The notes: generated by a model not told the origin, from the sequence alone. DNA of 64,000 nt from Rhizobium viscosum (GCF_014873945.1 NZ_JADBEC010000002.1:1240001-1304000); one strand, 5' to 3'. Counted from the first letter of the stretch, positions 1 through 8,225 are shown. Numbers and translations: made by a program.

Positions 1-738
1 AGCCGTAATGTTGTTCGTCCACGACGTTTCAACGCTGACGCCGGTTTTCGCAAGTGCCGTCAATCGACCGTTCCAGAAAGATCCGAAGGGCGCCTCGGCG
101 GATGCAAGGAGTTGCTGTGATTGCGCGCCGCTGTCCCACCAGACGATGTCCGATTTGATCGTGTCGAGCTTCTTGAATGCCCGATCGAGATCAAGGGGAT
201 AAAGCTTGTCGGCCGGGACACCGTCAGCCAGCAGCGCTGCCTCGACCACGCCGGGCGCGGACCATTTGTAAAATGCACGCTTGCCCGGAAATTTCGCGGT
301 ATCGAAGATGTCGGCCCATGTTTTTGGGCAAGCTTCGACGGCGTCTTTGTTACATCCGATCACGAAGGAGTAGTAGAAGCTTCCGACGGAATAGTCCGTT
401 ACAAACCGCGGATCGAGCTTGCTCTTGTCGATGACCGTAAAGTCAAGTTTTTCAAGTAGGCCGGCCTTTCCCGCCTGTACGGCATAGTCGCCTTCAACAT
501 CGACGACGTCCCAGGTCACATTGTCGGCCTCGACCATGGCCTTTAGCTTGCCGTAGTCGGTCGGACCATCTTGCGTGACCATGATGTTAGACTGTGGGCT
601 CCATGCTCCGGCCCAGAGCGATTTTTGAGCGTCTTGCGTCGTGCCGCCCCAACTCGTGAATACCATTTCGTCGGCCAAGGCATTTCCGGAAATGCCGAGA
701 GCAGCGACGAACAAAGCGATAATCGAACTGTTTTTCAT
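1..738 (-). CDS. ABC transporter substrate-binding protein, polyamine (PotD/PotF) type, partial
   Basis: Periplasmic binding protein that would deliver a small, probably cationic or amine-type solute to an ABC permease. The gene runs off the left edge of the window: 246 codons are visible with no stop. The start at 738 is preceded by a GGAGG-type ribosome site and gives a clear signal peptide (MKNSSIIALFVAALG, cleavage near ALA-DE). The mature part has the PotD/PotF-like pattern: an SWGGT start, WDVVDVEGDYA near residue 70 and CPKTWADIFD near residue 120. It is the last visible gene of the minus-strand cluster that starts at 5939, so it probably imports the substrate of that pathway. The spermidine/putrescine label is family-level only; the real ligand cannot be read. 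Permease and ATPase genes are expected just outside the window. Confidence 0.85.
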   Translation of the reverse strand, partial: MKNSSIIALFVAALGISGNALADEMVFTSWGGTTQDAQKSLWAGAWSPQSNIMVTQDGPTDYGKLKAMVEADNVTWDVVDVEGDYAVQAGKAGLLEKLDFTVIDKSKLDPRFVTDYSVGSFYYSFVIGCNKDAVEACPKTWADIFDTAKFPGKRAFYKWSAPGVVEAALLADGVPADKLYPLDLDRAFKKLDTIKSDIVWWDSGAQSQQLLASAEAPFGSFWNGRLTALAKTGVSVETSWTNNITA

Positions 739-769
739 GTTTTCTCCTCCCTGAGAAATTGACAGAAAT

Positions 770-1105
770 TTACTGGACCGGATCCTTGCCCCCTAAAGGT
801 GAGAAGGATGCCGGCGTCATGATCTTGCTTTCAGCAGTGACGATGAGGTCACGGATCTGCGGCAGGAAAGCCTGCCATTGCGGATCGGCTGCCAGGCGTG
901 ACCGCCGTGCCTGACGATCGTCGAGGGTCTCAAAACCCCAGATATGGACGATCTCGTTGATCGGCCCGATCTCCGAGGAGAAGTAGCCGACCAAATTGCC
1001 GAGATGCTTTTTCTGAATGGTGATGCCCACCTCGCCAACTACCTTCAGGTATTCGGGGATGGCGCCATTCCTCAAGCGATAGGTTCTGATCTCGTAGAAC
1101 AACAT
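770..1105 (-). CDS. NIPSNAP family small protein
   Basis: A 111-residue protein starting MLFYEIRTYRLRNG, the typical opening of NIPSNAP proteins, which adopt a dimeric ferredoxin-like (alpha/beta barrel) fold. The motif VHIWGFETLDDR in the middle and the pair of conserved tryptophans fit that family. It lies 3 bases after the aldehyde dehydrogenase gene and 31 bases before the binding-protein gene, all on one strand, so it is co-transcribed with them. Small dimeric barrel proteins often sit in oxygenase pathways as accessory or isomerase-like enzymes, but no specific reaction can be assigned here. The family call is fairly safe; the function is unknown. Confidence 0.8.
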   Translation of the reverse strand: MLFYEIRTYRLRNGAIPEYLKVVGEVGITIQKKHLGNLVGYFSSEIGPINEIVHIWGFETLDDRQARRSRLAADPQWQAFLPQIRDLIVTAESKIMTPASFSPLGGKDPVQ

Positions 1106-1108
1106 GGT

Positions 1109-2572
1109 TCACCGCATCACAAAGGGATCAGGAAACGGCTCGTCGGACGTTCTCAGCCAGACGGTCTTGGTGCGGGTAAAGTCGAGCGCTGCGGCAAGCC
1201 CGCCTTCGCGTCCATGGCCCGACTGGCCATACCCCCCGAACGGCGCGATCGGCGAGACGGCACGATAGGTGTTGATCCAAACGATCCCGGCTCGGATCCG
1301 CTTGACCATCCGGTGCGCTCTCGTCAGATTCTGGGTAAACACACCGGAAGCCAGCCCAAAACGGGTGTCATTGGCCAGCGCGACCGCTTCATCCTCGTTG
1401 GCAAAGGAAACGACCGACAAGACCGGCCCGAAGAGTTCGTTTTCCATAGAGGGCGAATCGACACCATCGCAATCGAGGATGGTCGGCAGGTAATAGAATC
1501 CGTCACCTTCGAGTGCCCGACCACCGGTCACAACTTTCGCACCGGCATTGACCGACGCCGAGACGATCTGTTCGACGTGATCGCGCTGGCGGCGCGTGCA
1601 GAGCGGACCAACTTCGGTCGCCATGTCCAACGGCGTGCCAATGCGGATCGCCTCGGCCTTGACCTTGAGCAGGCTGATGAAGTCGTCCTTCACCGATCGC
1701 TCTACGATGAGGCGTGAGCCGGCGACGCAACTCTGGCCGGTGGCAGCAAAAATACCTGCCACCTGGGCATTGGCCGCGCTTTCGAGATCGGCATCGGCAA
1801 AAACGATGAACGGTGACTTGCCTCCCAACTCGAGCGAGGTGCTGGCGAGGTTCTCGGCGGAATTCCGTACCACATGTGCGGCCGTCACCGGACCGCCGGT
1901 AAAGGCTATATGGGCGACACTCGGGTGGCGGGTGAGCGCGTTGCCGCAAGAGGGACCGAAGCCGGTGATGATATTCAGCACGCCTTTCGGAAACCCGGCT
2001 TCATCCACCAGCCGCGCGAATTCAAGCATCGGTGCAGGGCCATCTTCCGAAGCCTTGACGACCATAGTGCACCCGGCAGCGAGAGCCGGGCCGATTTTGA
2101 CAGCGGAAAGAAAGAGCTGGCTGTTCCATGGCACGATTGCAGCGACGACGCCGACCGGTTCCCTGCGTGTCCATACGTCCATTTCCGCCTTGTCGATCGC
2201 GAGTGTCGAGCCCTCGATCTTGTCGGCCAAACCCGCATAATATCGATAATAGTCGGCGACATAGGCGATCTGCGCCGAAGTCTCCCGGATGATCTTGCCG
2301 GTATCACGCGTTTCCAGCTCTGCAAGACGCGGGGCATTGAGTTGCACCAGATCGGCCAGTTTGTAGAGGAGCTTGCCCCGGGCGCTTGCTGTCATCGTCG
2401 CCCATGCGCCAGTCCACAGCGCCCGTTCGGCCGCCTTTACCGCACGGTCGACATCGTCTTCTCGTGCTTCCGGCATGGAGGCCCAGGCATTGCCGGTGGC
2501 CGGGTCGACACTGTCGAACCGACCGGAACCGTCATCGAAAACACCGTCTATATATTGCTGAAAGCTCTGCAT
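1109..2572 (-). CDS. NAD(P)-dependent aldehyde dehydrogenase
   Basis: Oxidises an aldehyde intermediate to the carboxylic acid with NAD(P)+. The 487-residue sequence has the full aldehyde dehydrogenase layout: a cofactor-binding region with VPWNSQLF, the general-base glutamate in LELGGKSP, the catalytic cysteine in TGQSCVAGSR, and the C-terminal ENELFGPVLSV and PFGGYGQSG motifs. I chose the ATG at 2572 (MQSFQQYIDG) rather than the upstream in-frame start at 2602, because the latter would overlap the preceding oxygenase gene by 23 bases; the chosen start has GAGG about 6 bases upstream. It follows the luciferase-like monooxygenase gene by 7 bases, so the two are probably coupled. The best reading is oxidation of an aldehyde released by the monooxygenase/hydrolase steps. 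Confidence 0.93.
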   Translation of the reverse strand: MQSFQQYIDGVFDDGSGRFDSVDPATGNAWASMPEAREDDVDRAVKAAERALWTGAWATMTASARGKLLYKLADLVQLNAPRLAELETRDTGKIIRETSAQIAYVADYYRYYAGLADKIEGSTLAIDKAEMDVWTRREPVGVVAAIVPWNSQLFLSAVKIGPALAAGCTMVVKASEDGPAPMLEFARLVDEAGFPKGVLNIITGFGPSCGNALTRHPSVAHIAFTGGPVTAAHVVRNSAENLASTSLELGGKSPFIVFADADLESAANAQVAGIFAATGQSCVAGSRLIVERSVKDDFISLLKVKAEAIRIGTPLDMATEVGPLCTRRQRDHVEQIVSASVNAGAKVVTGGRALEGDGFYYLPTILDCDGVDSPSMENELFGPVLSVVSFANEDEAVALANDTRFGLASGVFTQNLTRAHRMVKRIRAGIVWINTYRAVSPIAPFGGYGQSGHGREGGLAAALDFTRTKTVWLRTSDEPFPDPFVMR

Positions 2573-2579
2573 GGCGGCC

Positions 2580-3617
2580 TCACTGGAACGCCGGCATAAC
2601 ATCGGCCATGAAACGTTCGAGCGACGCCTTCTTGCGCTCGAAGCTCATGCCGGTGTCGATCCAGAATGAATATTCGTCCCAACCCTGCGCTTCGTAGACC
2701 TTCAGGCGGTCGACGACCGTCGCGGCGTCTCCGATCGGCATGTTTGTGATCATCCTGTCGGGAGACAGGTTGGCATTCGCGGCCAGCTCTTCTTCGCTCA
2801 GTTGCTGAATGAGACCCTGACTGATGGGGCGCTCGTTCTTGAACCAGGCGAAAAAATAATTGTAATAGGCGCTGATTTCCTTGGCCGCCTGGGCAATGTC
2901 GGCCTCATCGGATCCGACATATGTATGCTGCAGCAACATGACCTTGGGGCGCGCCATCTCTGGCACCTTTTGGCAGGCTGCGTTGAATCTCTCCATTAAG
3001 CTGGCGATTTCCGCCTCGCCGTTGGCCAGTGGCGTACACTGTACATTGCAGCCGTTGGCGACGGCAAATTCATGACTGTTGGGGTCGCGTGCGGCGACCC
3101 AGATCGGCGGATGCGGCTGCTGCACCGGCTTCGGTGCCGAGGTCGTTGACGGAAACTTCCAGAATTCCCCGTCGTGGGCATAGTCACCGGCCCAGATGCC
3201 TTTGACGGCAGGGATCAGCTCGCGCATGCGCTGACCCGCGCCCCAGGCGTCGAGGCCTGGCATCAGGCGCTCATATTCAAAACTATAGGCTCCGCGCGCA
3301 ATCCCGAGGTCCAGGCGCCCGCCGCTGATGATGTCGGTCATCGCTGCCTCGCCTGCGAGCTTGATCGGATGCCAGAAGGGGGCAATTACCGTCCCGGTGC
3401 CAAGTCGCACGTTCTTCGTGCGGCGGGCGATATCGGCAAGATTGACGAAAGGGTTCGGCGCAATGGTGAAATCCATGCCGTGGTGTTCGCCGGTCCAGAT
3501 TGCGTGCATGCCGCCTTTGTCGGCAATTTCGCACAGCGTCACGAATTCTTCGTAGAGGTCTTGATGGTTTTGCCTGGCGTTCAGCCGTTCCATATGAACG
3601 AAAAGCGAGAATTTCAT
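2580..3617 (-). CDS. LLM-class (luciferase-like) flavin-dependent monooxygenase
   Basis: A 345-residue TIM-barrel oxygenase of the bacterial luciferase-like family, which uses reduced flavin supplied by a partner reductase and O2. Family marks are the N-terminal MKFSLFVHMERLN, WTGEHHGMDFTIAPNP around residue 42-57, VRLGTGTVIAPFWHP around residue 70-85 and GRLDLGIARGAYSFEY around residue 100-115. Its start codon overlaps the stop codon of the flavin-reductase gene by four bases (ATGA), a classic two-component oxygenase arrangement. With the alpha/beta hydrolase and aldehyde dehydrogenase it resembles the logic of the Rut pyrimidine pathway (LLM oxygenase, flavin reductase, hydrolase), but no isochorismatase (RutB) or RutC homologue is present. 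The substrate is unknown. Confidence 0.92.
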   Translation of the reverse strand: MKFSLFVHMERLNARQNHQDLYEEFVTLCEIADKGGMHAIWTGEHHGMDFTIAPNPFVNLADIARRTKNVRLGTGTVIAPFWHPIKLAGEAAMTDIISGGRLDLGIARGAYSFEYERLMPGLDAWGAGQRMRELIPAVKGIWAGDYAHDGEFWKFPSTTSAPKPVQQPHPPIWVAARDPNSHEFAVANGCNVQCTPLANGEAEIASLMERFNAACQKVPEMARPKVMLLQHTYVGSDEADIAQAAKEISAYYNYFFAWFKNERPISQGLIQQLSEEELAANANLSPDRMITNMPIGDAATVVDRLKVYEAQGWDEYSFWIDTGMSFERKKASLERFMADVMPAFQ

Positions 3618-4540
3618 AGATCACCCTTTTTTGCCACGGCGTGCACGCGGCCTTTGTCCTGGTTGCCAAAATAGATCCCAAAGTTGCCGAGAGCGCTTTC
3701 CTGGGCGTAGCGCTTGACGGTTTCGCAGACAGCGGAATCCAAGATCTTGTCGAGCGGCAGCTGCTGAACCGGAAACAGTTGGCCGATCTTCGGAACGCCC
3801 TCGCCGAGGACTGCGCGATAAACGATGTGCTGACGACCGACCTTGGTGTCCTCGTAGATCGAATAGAGAAGCCCGGTCTGGATTGTCAGGCCGATTTCAG
3901 CGGCAAATTGCGGTTCGAGCACATCCAGGCCTTCACTCTGCGCCTTGTCCACGAAGGGCAAAGTCCAGCCTCCATGGGCATCCGGGACAAGAAGGATCTG
4001 GCCGGCACGTTCGGCGACGGCTCCGACGGAAAGGCTGCCGTCGACATTTGCCAGCAGGTCCTTTTCGGTCAGCGCTGGCGTGAAATAGCCTCCCCGCGCA
4101 TAGCCAAGCCCCGTCTTCCCGGTATTCTTGAACGCCTCGACGCGCCCGATCAGGACGATATGGTCGCCAGCATCGACCCGATCATGCGCCGAACAGTCGA
4201 ACCATGCAGCGACATCGGAGAAGACAGGCGAACCGAATGGCCCATGCTGCCATTTCACGGCAGCAAACCGATCCTCGACCGGCCTTGCGAAAGTATTGGA
4301 AACCTCCTTCTGGTCTTCAGACAGAATATTGACCGCGAACCCCTTTGCCGCCGTCAGCGTCTGATAATTCCGGGAGGTCTTCGCCAAGCAAACTAGAAGC
4401 AGTGGGGGATCCAGCGATACGCTGGTGAAGCTGTTAGCGGTGAAACCGATGGGGGCACCGTCGTCACTGAACGTCGTAACGACTGTTACGCCGGTCAGGA
4501 ATGCGCCGAACGCATCGCGAAGCGCTCTTGGATCACTCAT
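3614..4540 (-). CDS. Flavin reductase with an additional C-terminal (degenerate Nudix-like) domain
   Basis: The first ~160 residues form a flavin-reductase-like split-barrel domain (FGAFLTGVTVVTTF, TANSFTSVSLDPPLLLVCL, HIVLIGRVEAF), which would supply reduced FMN/FAD to the neighbouring LLM monooxygenase. Residues ~170-308 form a separate domain that starts around AVAERAGQILLVPD and contains WTLPFVDKAQ and GQLFPVQQLPLDKI. The strand pattern recalls a Nudix fold, but the canonical Nudix box (GX5EX7REXXEEXG) is not recognisable. The start at 4540 (MSDPRALRDA) is preferred because GGAGG lies 7 bases upstream; the two upstream in-frame ATGs (4546, 4555) sit inside or too close to that site. Its stop overlaps the oxygenase start. 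It is longer than stand-alone reductases (about 160-200 residues). Confidence 0.88.
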   Translation of the reverse strand: MSDPRALRDAFGAFLTGVTVVTTFSDDGAPIGFTANSFTSVSLDPPLLLVCLAKTSRNYQTLTAAKGFAVNILSEDQKEVSNTFARPVEDRFAAVKWQHGPFGSPVFSDVAAWFDCSAHDRVDAGDHIVLIGRVEAFKNTGKTGLGYARGGYFTPALTEKDLLANVDGSLSVGAVAERAGQILLVPDAHGGWTLPFVDKAQSEGLDVLEPQFAAEIGLTIQTGLLYSIYEDTKVGRQHIVYRAVLGEGVPKIGQLFPVQQLPLDKILDSAVCETVKRYAQESALGNFGIYFGNQDKGRVHAVAKKGDL

Positions 4541-4561
4541 TGTCATTCCTCCCATTCCTCC

Positions 4562-5362
4562 TTACTGCGCCGGCTGCCAGGTGAGCCAGTCGGCCAGCGC
4601 CTCACTCACCTCCTCCGGTGCCGTGAGATTGACCATGTGCCGATGGCCTTTGACGACGACTGCCCGTCCTTCGGGTGCCGCCCTGGCCATCTCTTCGGCC
4701 ATCTCGGCTGTCGAATTCTTGTCGCCGTCACCGGTCAGGAACAATGCCGGGCGAGCAACCTGCGGCCAGCAGTCCGAATAGACGGCATCGCCGGTCGCAA
4801 ATGCCCGATACGCTGCTGCATATCCGCCGGCGTCTACCTTTTGGAGCAACTCACGTACCAGCCGATAGGCCGCACCATCCTTCTCGTCCGACGAAAACCA
4901 CCTCTCCAACGGCGCCTCACGATCGAAGGCGCCGGAAAAGATCTCCTCGGCGCGGGCTTCAACCGCCTGACGCGCCGTGGGCGTTCTTTTGTAGACGCCG
5001 TTCAGGAGAGCGACGCGACGCAGCTTCAAAGGCATCGTCGCAGCAAATCCGGCGGCGATCAGCGCGCCCATCGAATGACCCGCGACATTGACCGCATCGA
5101 ATCCCAGTTCATCGACCAGCCTTGCAAACCAAACGACAAAATTGGGCAATTCCGGCCGTGCATCGAGCGGCGCGGAAAAACCGTGGCCCGGCAGATCGAC
5201 CGCGATGACGCGATGACCTTTCGACAGCTGCTCGATCTGCGGCCCCCAGGCTTCGATCCGCATACCTACCCCATGGATGAGGACGAGGATCTCCTCCCCT
5301 GTTCCGTGATCGACATAGGAGGCGCCGGAAGGCGTCTTAGACCGATGCAGGGTTTGCAACAT
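4562..5362 (-). CDS. Alpha/beta-fold hydrolase
   Basis: A 266-residue hydrolase with the alpha/beta-hydrolase signatures: oxyanion-hole HG (LVLIHGVGMRIEAWG), the strand-turn DLPGHGFSAP, the nucleophile elbow GHSMG, a late aspartate (TGDGDKNS) and the catalytic histidine in KGHRHMVN. It probably cleaves an ester, lactone or C-C/amide bond in the ring-opening steps of this cluster; RutD in the pyrimidine pathway has an analogous position. The ATG at 5362 has AAGGAG 10 bases upstream; the longer TTG start at 5371 would place the ribosome site against the codon. It overlaps the end of the upstream AA_synth gene by 26 bases and lies 21 bases before the flavin reductase. Confidence 0.9.
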   Translation of the reverse strand: MLQTLHRSKTPSGASYVDHGTGEEILVLIHGVGMRIEAWGPQIEQLSKGHRVIAVDLPGHGFSAPLDARPELPNFVVWFARLVDELGFDAVNVAGHSMGALIAAGFAATMPLKLRRVALLNGVYKRTPTARQAVEARAEEIFSGAFDREAPLERWFSSDEKDGAAYRLVRELLQKVDAGGYAAAYRAFATGDAVYSDCWPQVARPALFLTGDGDKNSTAEMAEEMARAAPEGRAVVVKGHRHMVNLTAPEEVSEALADWLTWQPAQ

Positions 5363-5939
5363 CGTGGCCAAGCTCCTTCAGGTCCAGGTAGCGATCACCG
5401 ATACGGTGATGCGGGCGGCCACCGACCGAGGCGCCGAGAGCGACAACGATTTCGTCTGCAGCCGGCGCATCCGGGATGGCGCACTGGATCGTCAGGTAAT
5501 GCGAGCGGCGGCCTTCATCGTTCTTATCCATCAGCGGGATCATGATCGGGGCATTGGCCGGACCGCGTGTATTGCAGAAAGCCAAGTAGGACTTGGCGCC
5601 GACGGCAGTGCGATAATGATTGCCGAAACGCAGCGTGTGGATAAGAGCCGAGCCATGCTCGATCTCGCCATCCAAGCCGACAACGGCAGACTTCCCATAG
5701 GCTTCGACAGCGTCGCCCGAGCCCACCATATCGATGATCATCTTGGTCAGTAGTTCCCCAAGAACAGGAGCGGCGGCATGGATTTCCGGCTTCAGGTCTT
5801 CGACGAAGCCGCGACCGGCCCATGGGTTCTTTACGACAGCAAGCGCTGCGAACAGCTTCAGCGGGCTTGCCGCTTCCTTGCCGCCTTCGACAAGCGTCGT
5901 CTCGACCTGCAGAAGCGACTTGCGGATCACAAGTGCCAT
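5337..5939 (-). CDS. AA_synth (PF06684, formerly DUF1185) family protein
   Basis: A 200-residue protein with features I associate with the 'amino acid synthesis' family: MALVIRKSLLQVETTLVEGG at the start, VVKNPWAGRG around residue 35 and IMIPLMDKNDEGRRSHYLTI around residue 140. Solved members have a chorismate-mutase-like fold but, to my knowledge, no proven reaction. It is the first gene of the minus-strand cluster. The ATG at 5939 follows GGGAGGAG by 6 bases; the extended reading frame up to 5999 would cross the operator at 5974. Co-occurrence with an LLM oxygenase, a hydrolase and an aldehyde dehydrogenase suggests a hydrolase or isomerase step in ring catabolism. That is inference; the family name should not be read as a function. 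Confidence 0.85.
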   Translation of the reverse strand: MALVIRKSLLQVETTLVEGGKEAASPLKLFAALAVVKNPWAGRGFVEDLKPEIHAAAPVLGELLTKMIIDMVGSGDAVEAYGKSAVVGLDGEIEHGSALIHTLRFGNHYRTAVGAKSYLAFCNTRGPANAPIMIPLMDKNDEGRRSHYLTIQCAIPDAPAADEIVVALGASVGGRPHHRIGDRYLDLKELGHDVANPASV

Positions 5940-5973
5940 GGAACTCCTCCCTGTAATTTCATCTGCTGTATGT

Positions 5974-5983
5974 TGGTATACCA
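5974..5983. promoter_or_regulatory. Perfect palindrome TGGTATACCA, probable GntR operator
   Basis: A 10-bp perfect inverted repeat in the 99-bp region between the divergent AA_synth gene (start 5939) and GntR gene (start 6039). The TnGTnTACnA form matches operators commonly bound by FCD-type GntR regulators, so autoregulation and control of the catabolic operon are likely. Confidence 0.65.
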
Positions 5984-6038
5984 TAAGATCGAATGTCAAT
6001 AGCTTGCCGGAATCATTTTTTGAAGCTAAAGAGGAGAA

Positions 6039-6752
6039 ATGATCAAAAACACCGATACCATCGCCGCTTTACGCATCGAAACTCCGCCAGCCACGCTACG
6101 CGAGATCGCCCTCGAGCGTATGCGGCGCGCCATTATCAGCGGCCTATTCGAACCCGGCGCGCGCCTGGTGGAACGCACGCTTTGCGATCACCTCGGCGTT
6201 TCCCGTTCGGTTATTCGGGAGGTCATTCGGCATCTGGAGGCAGAAGGCCTGGTAGAGATGGTCGCCAAGCAGGGACCAATCGTCGCCCGGCTGGAATGGG
6301 ACGATGCCCGTCAAATCTACGAGATAAGAGCAGCCTTGGAGGCGACTGCCGTTGCAGATTGTGCGCGGGTTGCCACCGATGAGGTGAAAGCTCAACTTCG
6401 CGAGTCACTCGACGAACTCGACCGGACCTCCCGCCAAAATTCCCCATTGGGAATATTGGACGCGACGACGACTTTCTATGAGATTATCTTTCGCACCGGC
6501 GGCCACACGATTGCCTGGGACATCGTCAGCCGCTTGAACAGCCGCATTTCACGGTTACGTGTAATGACGCTCTCAAGCGCCAACCGCATGGCCTCGGGGC
6601 CAGCTCAGATTCGTGAAATCTTTGCCGGCATCGAGCGCAACGACCCCGAGGCCGCCGCTAGAGCCTGCCGAGCGCATGTTGCAGCGGCCGCCATGATCGC
6701 GGAAACTATTCTGGGAAAAAAACCAAGTTCGGTTCTCCCTGCTTCAGAGTGA
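6039..6752 (+). CDS. GntR-family transcriptional regulator (FCD type)
   Basis: A 237-residue regulator. Residues ~20-85 form the winged helix (LREIALERMRRAIISGLFEPG, CDHLGVSRSVIREVIRHLEAEGLV); residues ~95-220 form an all-helical FCD ligand-binding domain. The usual FCD metal-binding DxxxH position reads ATTTFYEIIF, and a histidine is missing from the middle helix too, so metal binding may be lost. It is divergent from the LLM/flavin-reductase operon, with the palindrome TGGTATACCA between the starts, so it very probably controls that operon. The start at 6039 has AGGAG only a few bases upstream (short spacing) but no better in-frame start exists. Confidence 0.92.
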   Translation: MIKNTDTIAALRIETPPATLREIALERMRRAIISGLFEPGARLVERTLCDHLGVSRSVIREVIRHLEAEGLVEMVAKQGPIVARLEWDDARQIYEIRAALEATAVADCARVATDEVKAQLRESLDELDRTSRQNSPLGILDATTTFYEIIFRTGGHTIAWDIVSRLNSRISRLRVMTLSSANRMASGPAQIREIFAGIERNDPEAAARACRAHVAAAAMIAETILGKKPSSVLPASE

Positions 6753-7066
6753 CCGCCCGGTACCCGAACTGGGGTTCTACACGGGAGCGCCACGCGGCAG
6801 AGGCCGTTATCGTCGCCTTCCGCCGGCATACGTTGCTGCCGCACGATGATTGCCTCTCACTCTTCAGCCGACCATCTCACACCTAACGCGTTCATCGTTG
6901 CACAGGTGTTTGCAACGCCGCGGCATTTCGCATCTGCCGAAGGTTGGAGGCGACGCGGGTGAGCATGAAACTCCATCGCCTTGATTGGTATCGAACTGTC
7001 GGCACCATATTTGTCTTCGCCACTTCTAGTCAAATCAACTGCTTGGCTTTCGAAGTGGAAGACGGC
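6753..7066. other. Intergenic stretch without recognisable gene
   Basis: About 310 bases between the GntR gene and a decayed nucleotidyltransferase gene. I see only short random reading frames and no convincing ribosome sites or strong repeats. Confidence 0.5.
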
Positions 7067-7480
7067 CTATTCTCCAAACGGAAGTTCAATTTCTTCGCGG
7101 TTTCTTTTTGCGCCCTCGATCAGGACCGTCTTGAGCCGCTCGGCATCTTGTGCCGGCAGCATTCCCGCTCCGGTTCGAATACCTTCTTGCCACGCAGGGC
7201 CGCACTCCCATGCTTCGTTGTAGACGAGCGCTAGGTCGGCGGATCGCCTCGTCTGCTGCAGGGCTTCAAAGAGCAGCGCAGCTTGACGAACGTCCTTCTC
7301 TCGCTTCGCCGGCCCCTGCCCGTCAGTGTTTCGGCGGCTGCGACTATGAGCTTGTGGACCACATACCGGGACGGATCAGGGACGACGACTGGGACACCGC
7401 TTCGGTGGAGCAGCGTTGTCCTGACGGGTTCCCTTATGAGGAAGTCGAGAAAGCGTAGTGGATCCGCGCTGGCGGCATCA
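7067..7480 (-). pseudogene. Remnant of a nucleotidyltransferase-fold protein (GSU2403-like), frameshifted and 5'-truncated
   Basis: Two overlapping minus-strand frames carry successive parts of one protein. The upstream part (about 7480 down to 7340) encodes ADPLRFLDFLI, then LLHRSGVPVVVPDPSRYVVH and KLIV, typical of nucleotidyltransferase-fold proteins often annotated next to restriction or conflict genes. The downstream part, in the neighbouring frame and ending at a TAG at 7067-7069, encodes REKDVRQAALLFEALQQTRR, a stretch around VYNEAWECGPAW, and a tail ending EEIELPFGE. A one-base shift in a GGCAGGGGCC run near 7325 breaks the gene. No N-terminal nucleotidyltransferase motif is recognisable upstream. 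The left boundary is exact (stop); the right one is approximate. Confidence 0.65.
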
Positions 7481-7595
7481 CCAGACTTTCCATTTCGGTT
7501 CGGCTCAAACGTGCCACGAATGCTCTCGTTAGTCTTTTGTCTGACGGGATTCCGACCCTGGCTATATAGGCGCTCCAATCCCGTCAGATGCCACT

Positions 7596-7862
7596 TCAAT
7601 TTGAAACGGCATGGATATGCGTCTGGTGAGCAATGTGCTGCTTCTCCCGGATGAGATTCAGGAAGGCGCGCTCATCGAGGTTTTCGGCATCGAGACCTTC
7701 CCAGTCGAGCGCGGTCTGCATGAGCGCCATATCCATCAGACGTACGAGATCCATGAGCTCCAGTGATGAAGCACTGTCTCTTGCAGCAGAAATAAGACGG
7801 AAGAGCCGCAGGAACCCCACCGGCCCATTGTTATCGATCATATCAGAAATTCCATCGGCCAT
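7596..7862 (-). CDS. Small hypothetical protein
   Basis: An 88-residue, mostly helical, acidic protein from the ATG at 7862 (MADGISDMIDNNG), which has AAGG just upstream. The sequence has no domain I recognise; the C-terminal end is histidine-rich (HIAHQTHIHA). It lies directly upstream of the nucleotidyltransferase remnant on the same strand, so it may be a leftover of the same island. A longer frame to 7976 is open but starts with an unlikely arginine/cysteine-rich stretch. It is reported because composition and start look plausible; it could be non-coding. Confidence 0.4.
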   Translation of the reverse strand: MADGISDMIDNNGPVGFLRLFRLISAARDSASSLELMDLVRLMDMALMQTALDWEGLDAENLDERAFLNLIREKQHIAHQTHIHAVSN

Positions 7863-8225
7863 CGCCTTGATTTGCCTCCGAGCTTGGCGAAAGTTTCGCG
7901 ACCGGACAGGCCAGCCTGCATCGATCCCGAAACGGAATGTTGAAATCGGATCTTGCCCGCCGCAAAACGCTAACACACCTCATCAGTTGCGTAAATGATC
8001 AGGTCAGATCGATTTAAACGTCGAAAAAAACTATCAATTACTTGGAAGTCTGAAAAAGAAAAAACATCTCACTGGTAGTATTTCCAGGGGAGCCAATGGC
8101 CAAAATTGGCGCTCGCGATCGTAAAACTGCGACGTCTCGGCACCGATCGGCTGTCGTTCTTCAACAATTGCCCGTAATCCCCGATTAAGTATATTGTTGA
8201 GCCTCCACTAATACGCGAGGCGGTC
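7863..8225. other. Intergenic, AT-richer stretch before the LysR gene
   Basis: About 360 bases with no supportable gene. The part 8000-8060 is notably A/T-rich compared with its surroundings and probably includes the promoter of the LysR gene that starts at 8226. Confidence 0.45.

Noticed and set aside
944..1717. Long plus-strand frame of 257 codons
   Set aside because: It lies opposite the aldehyde dehydrogenase and NIPSNAP genes, has no family resemblance and is a high-GC shadow frame.
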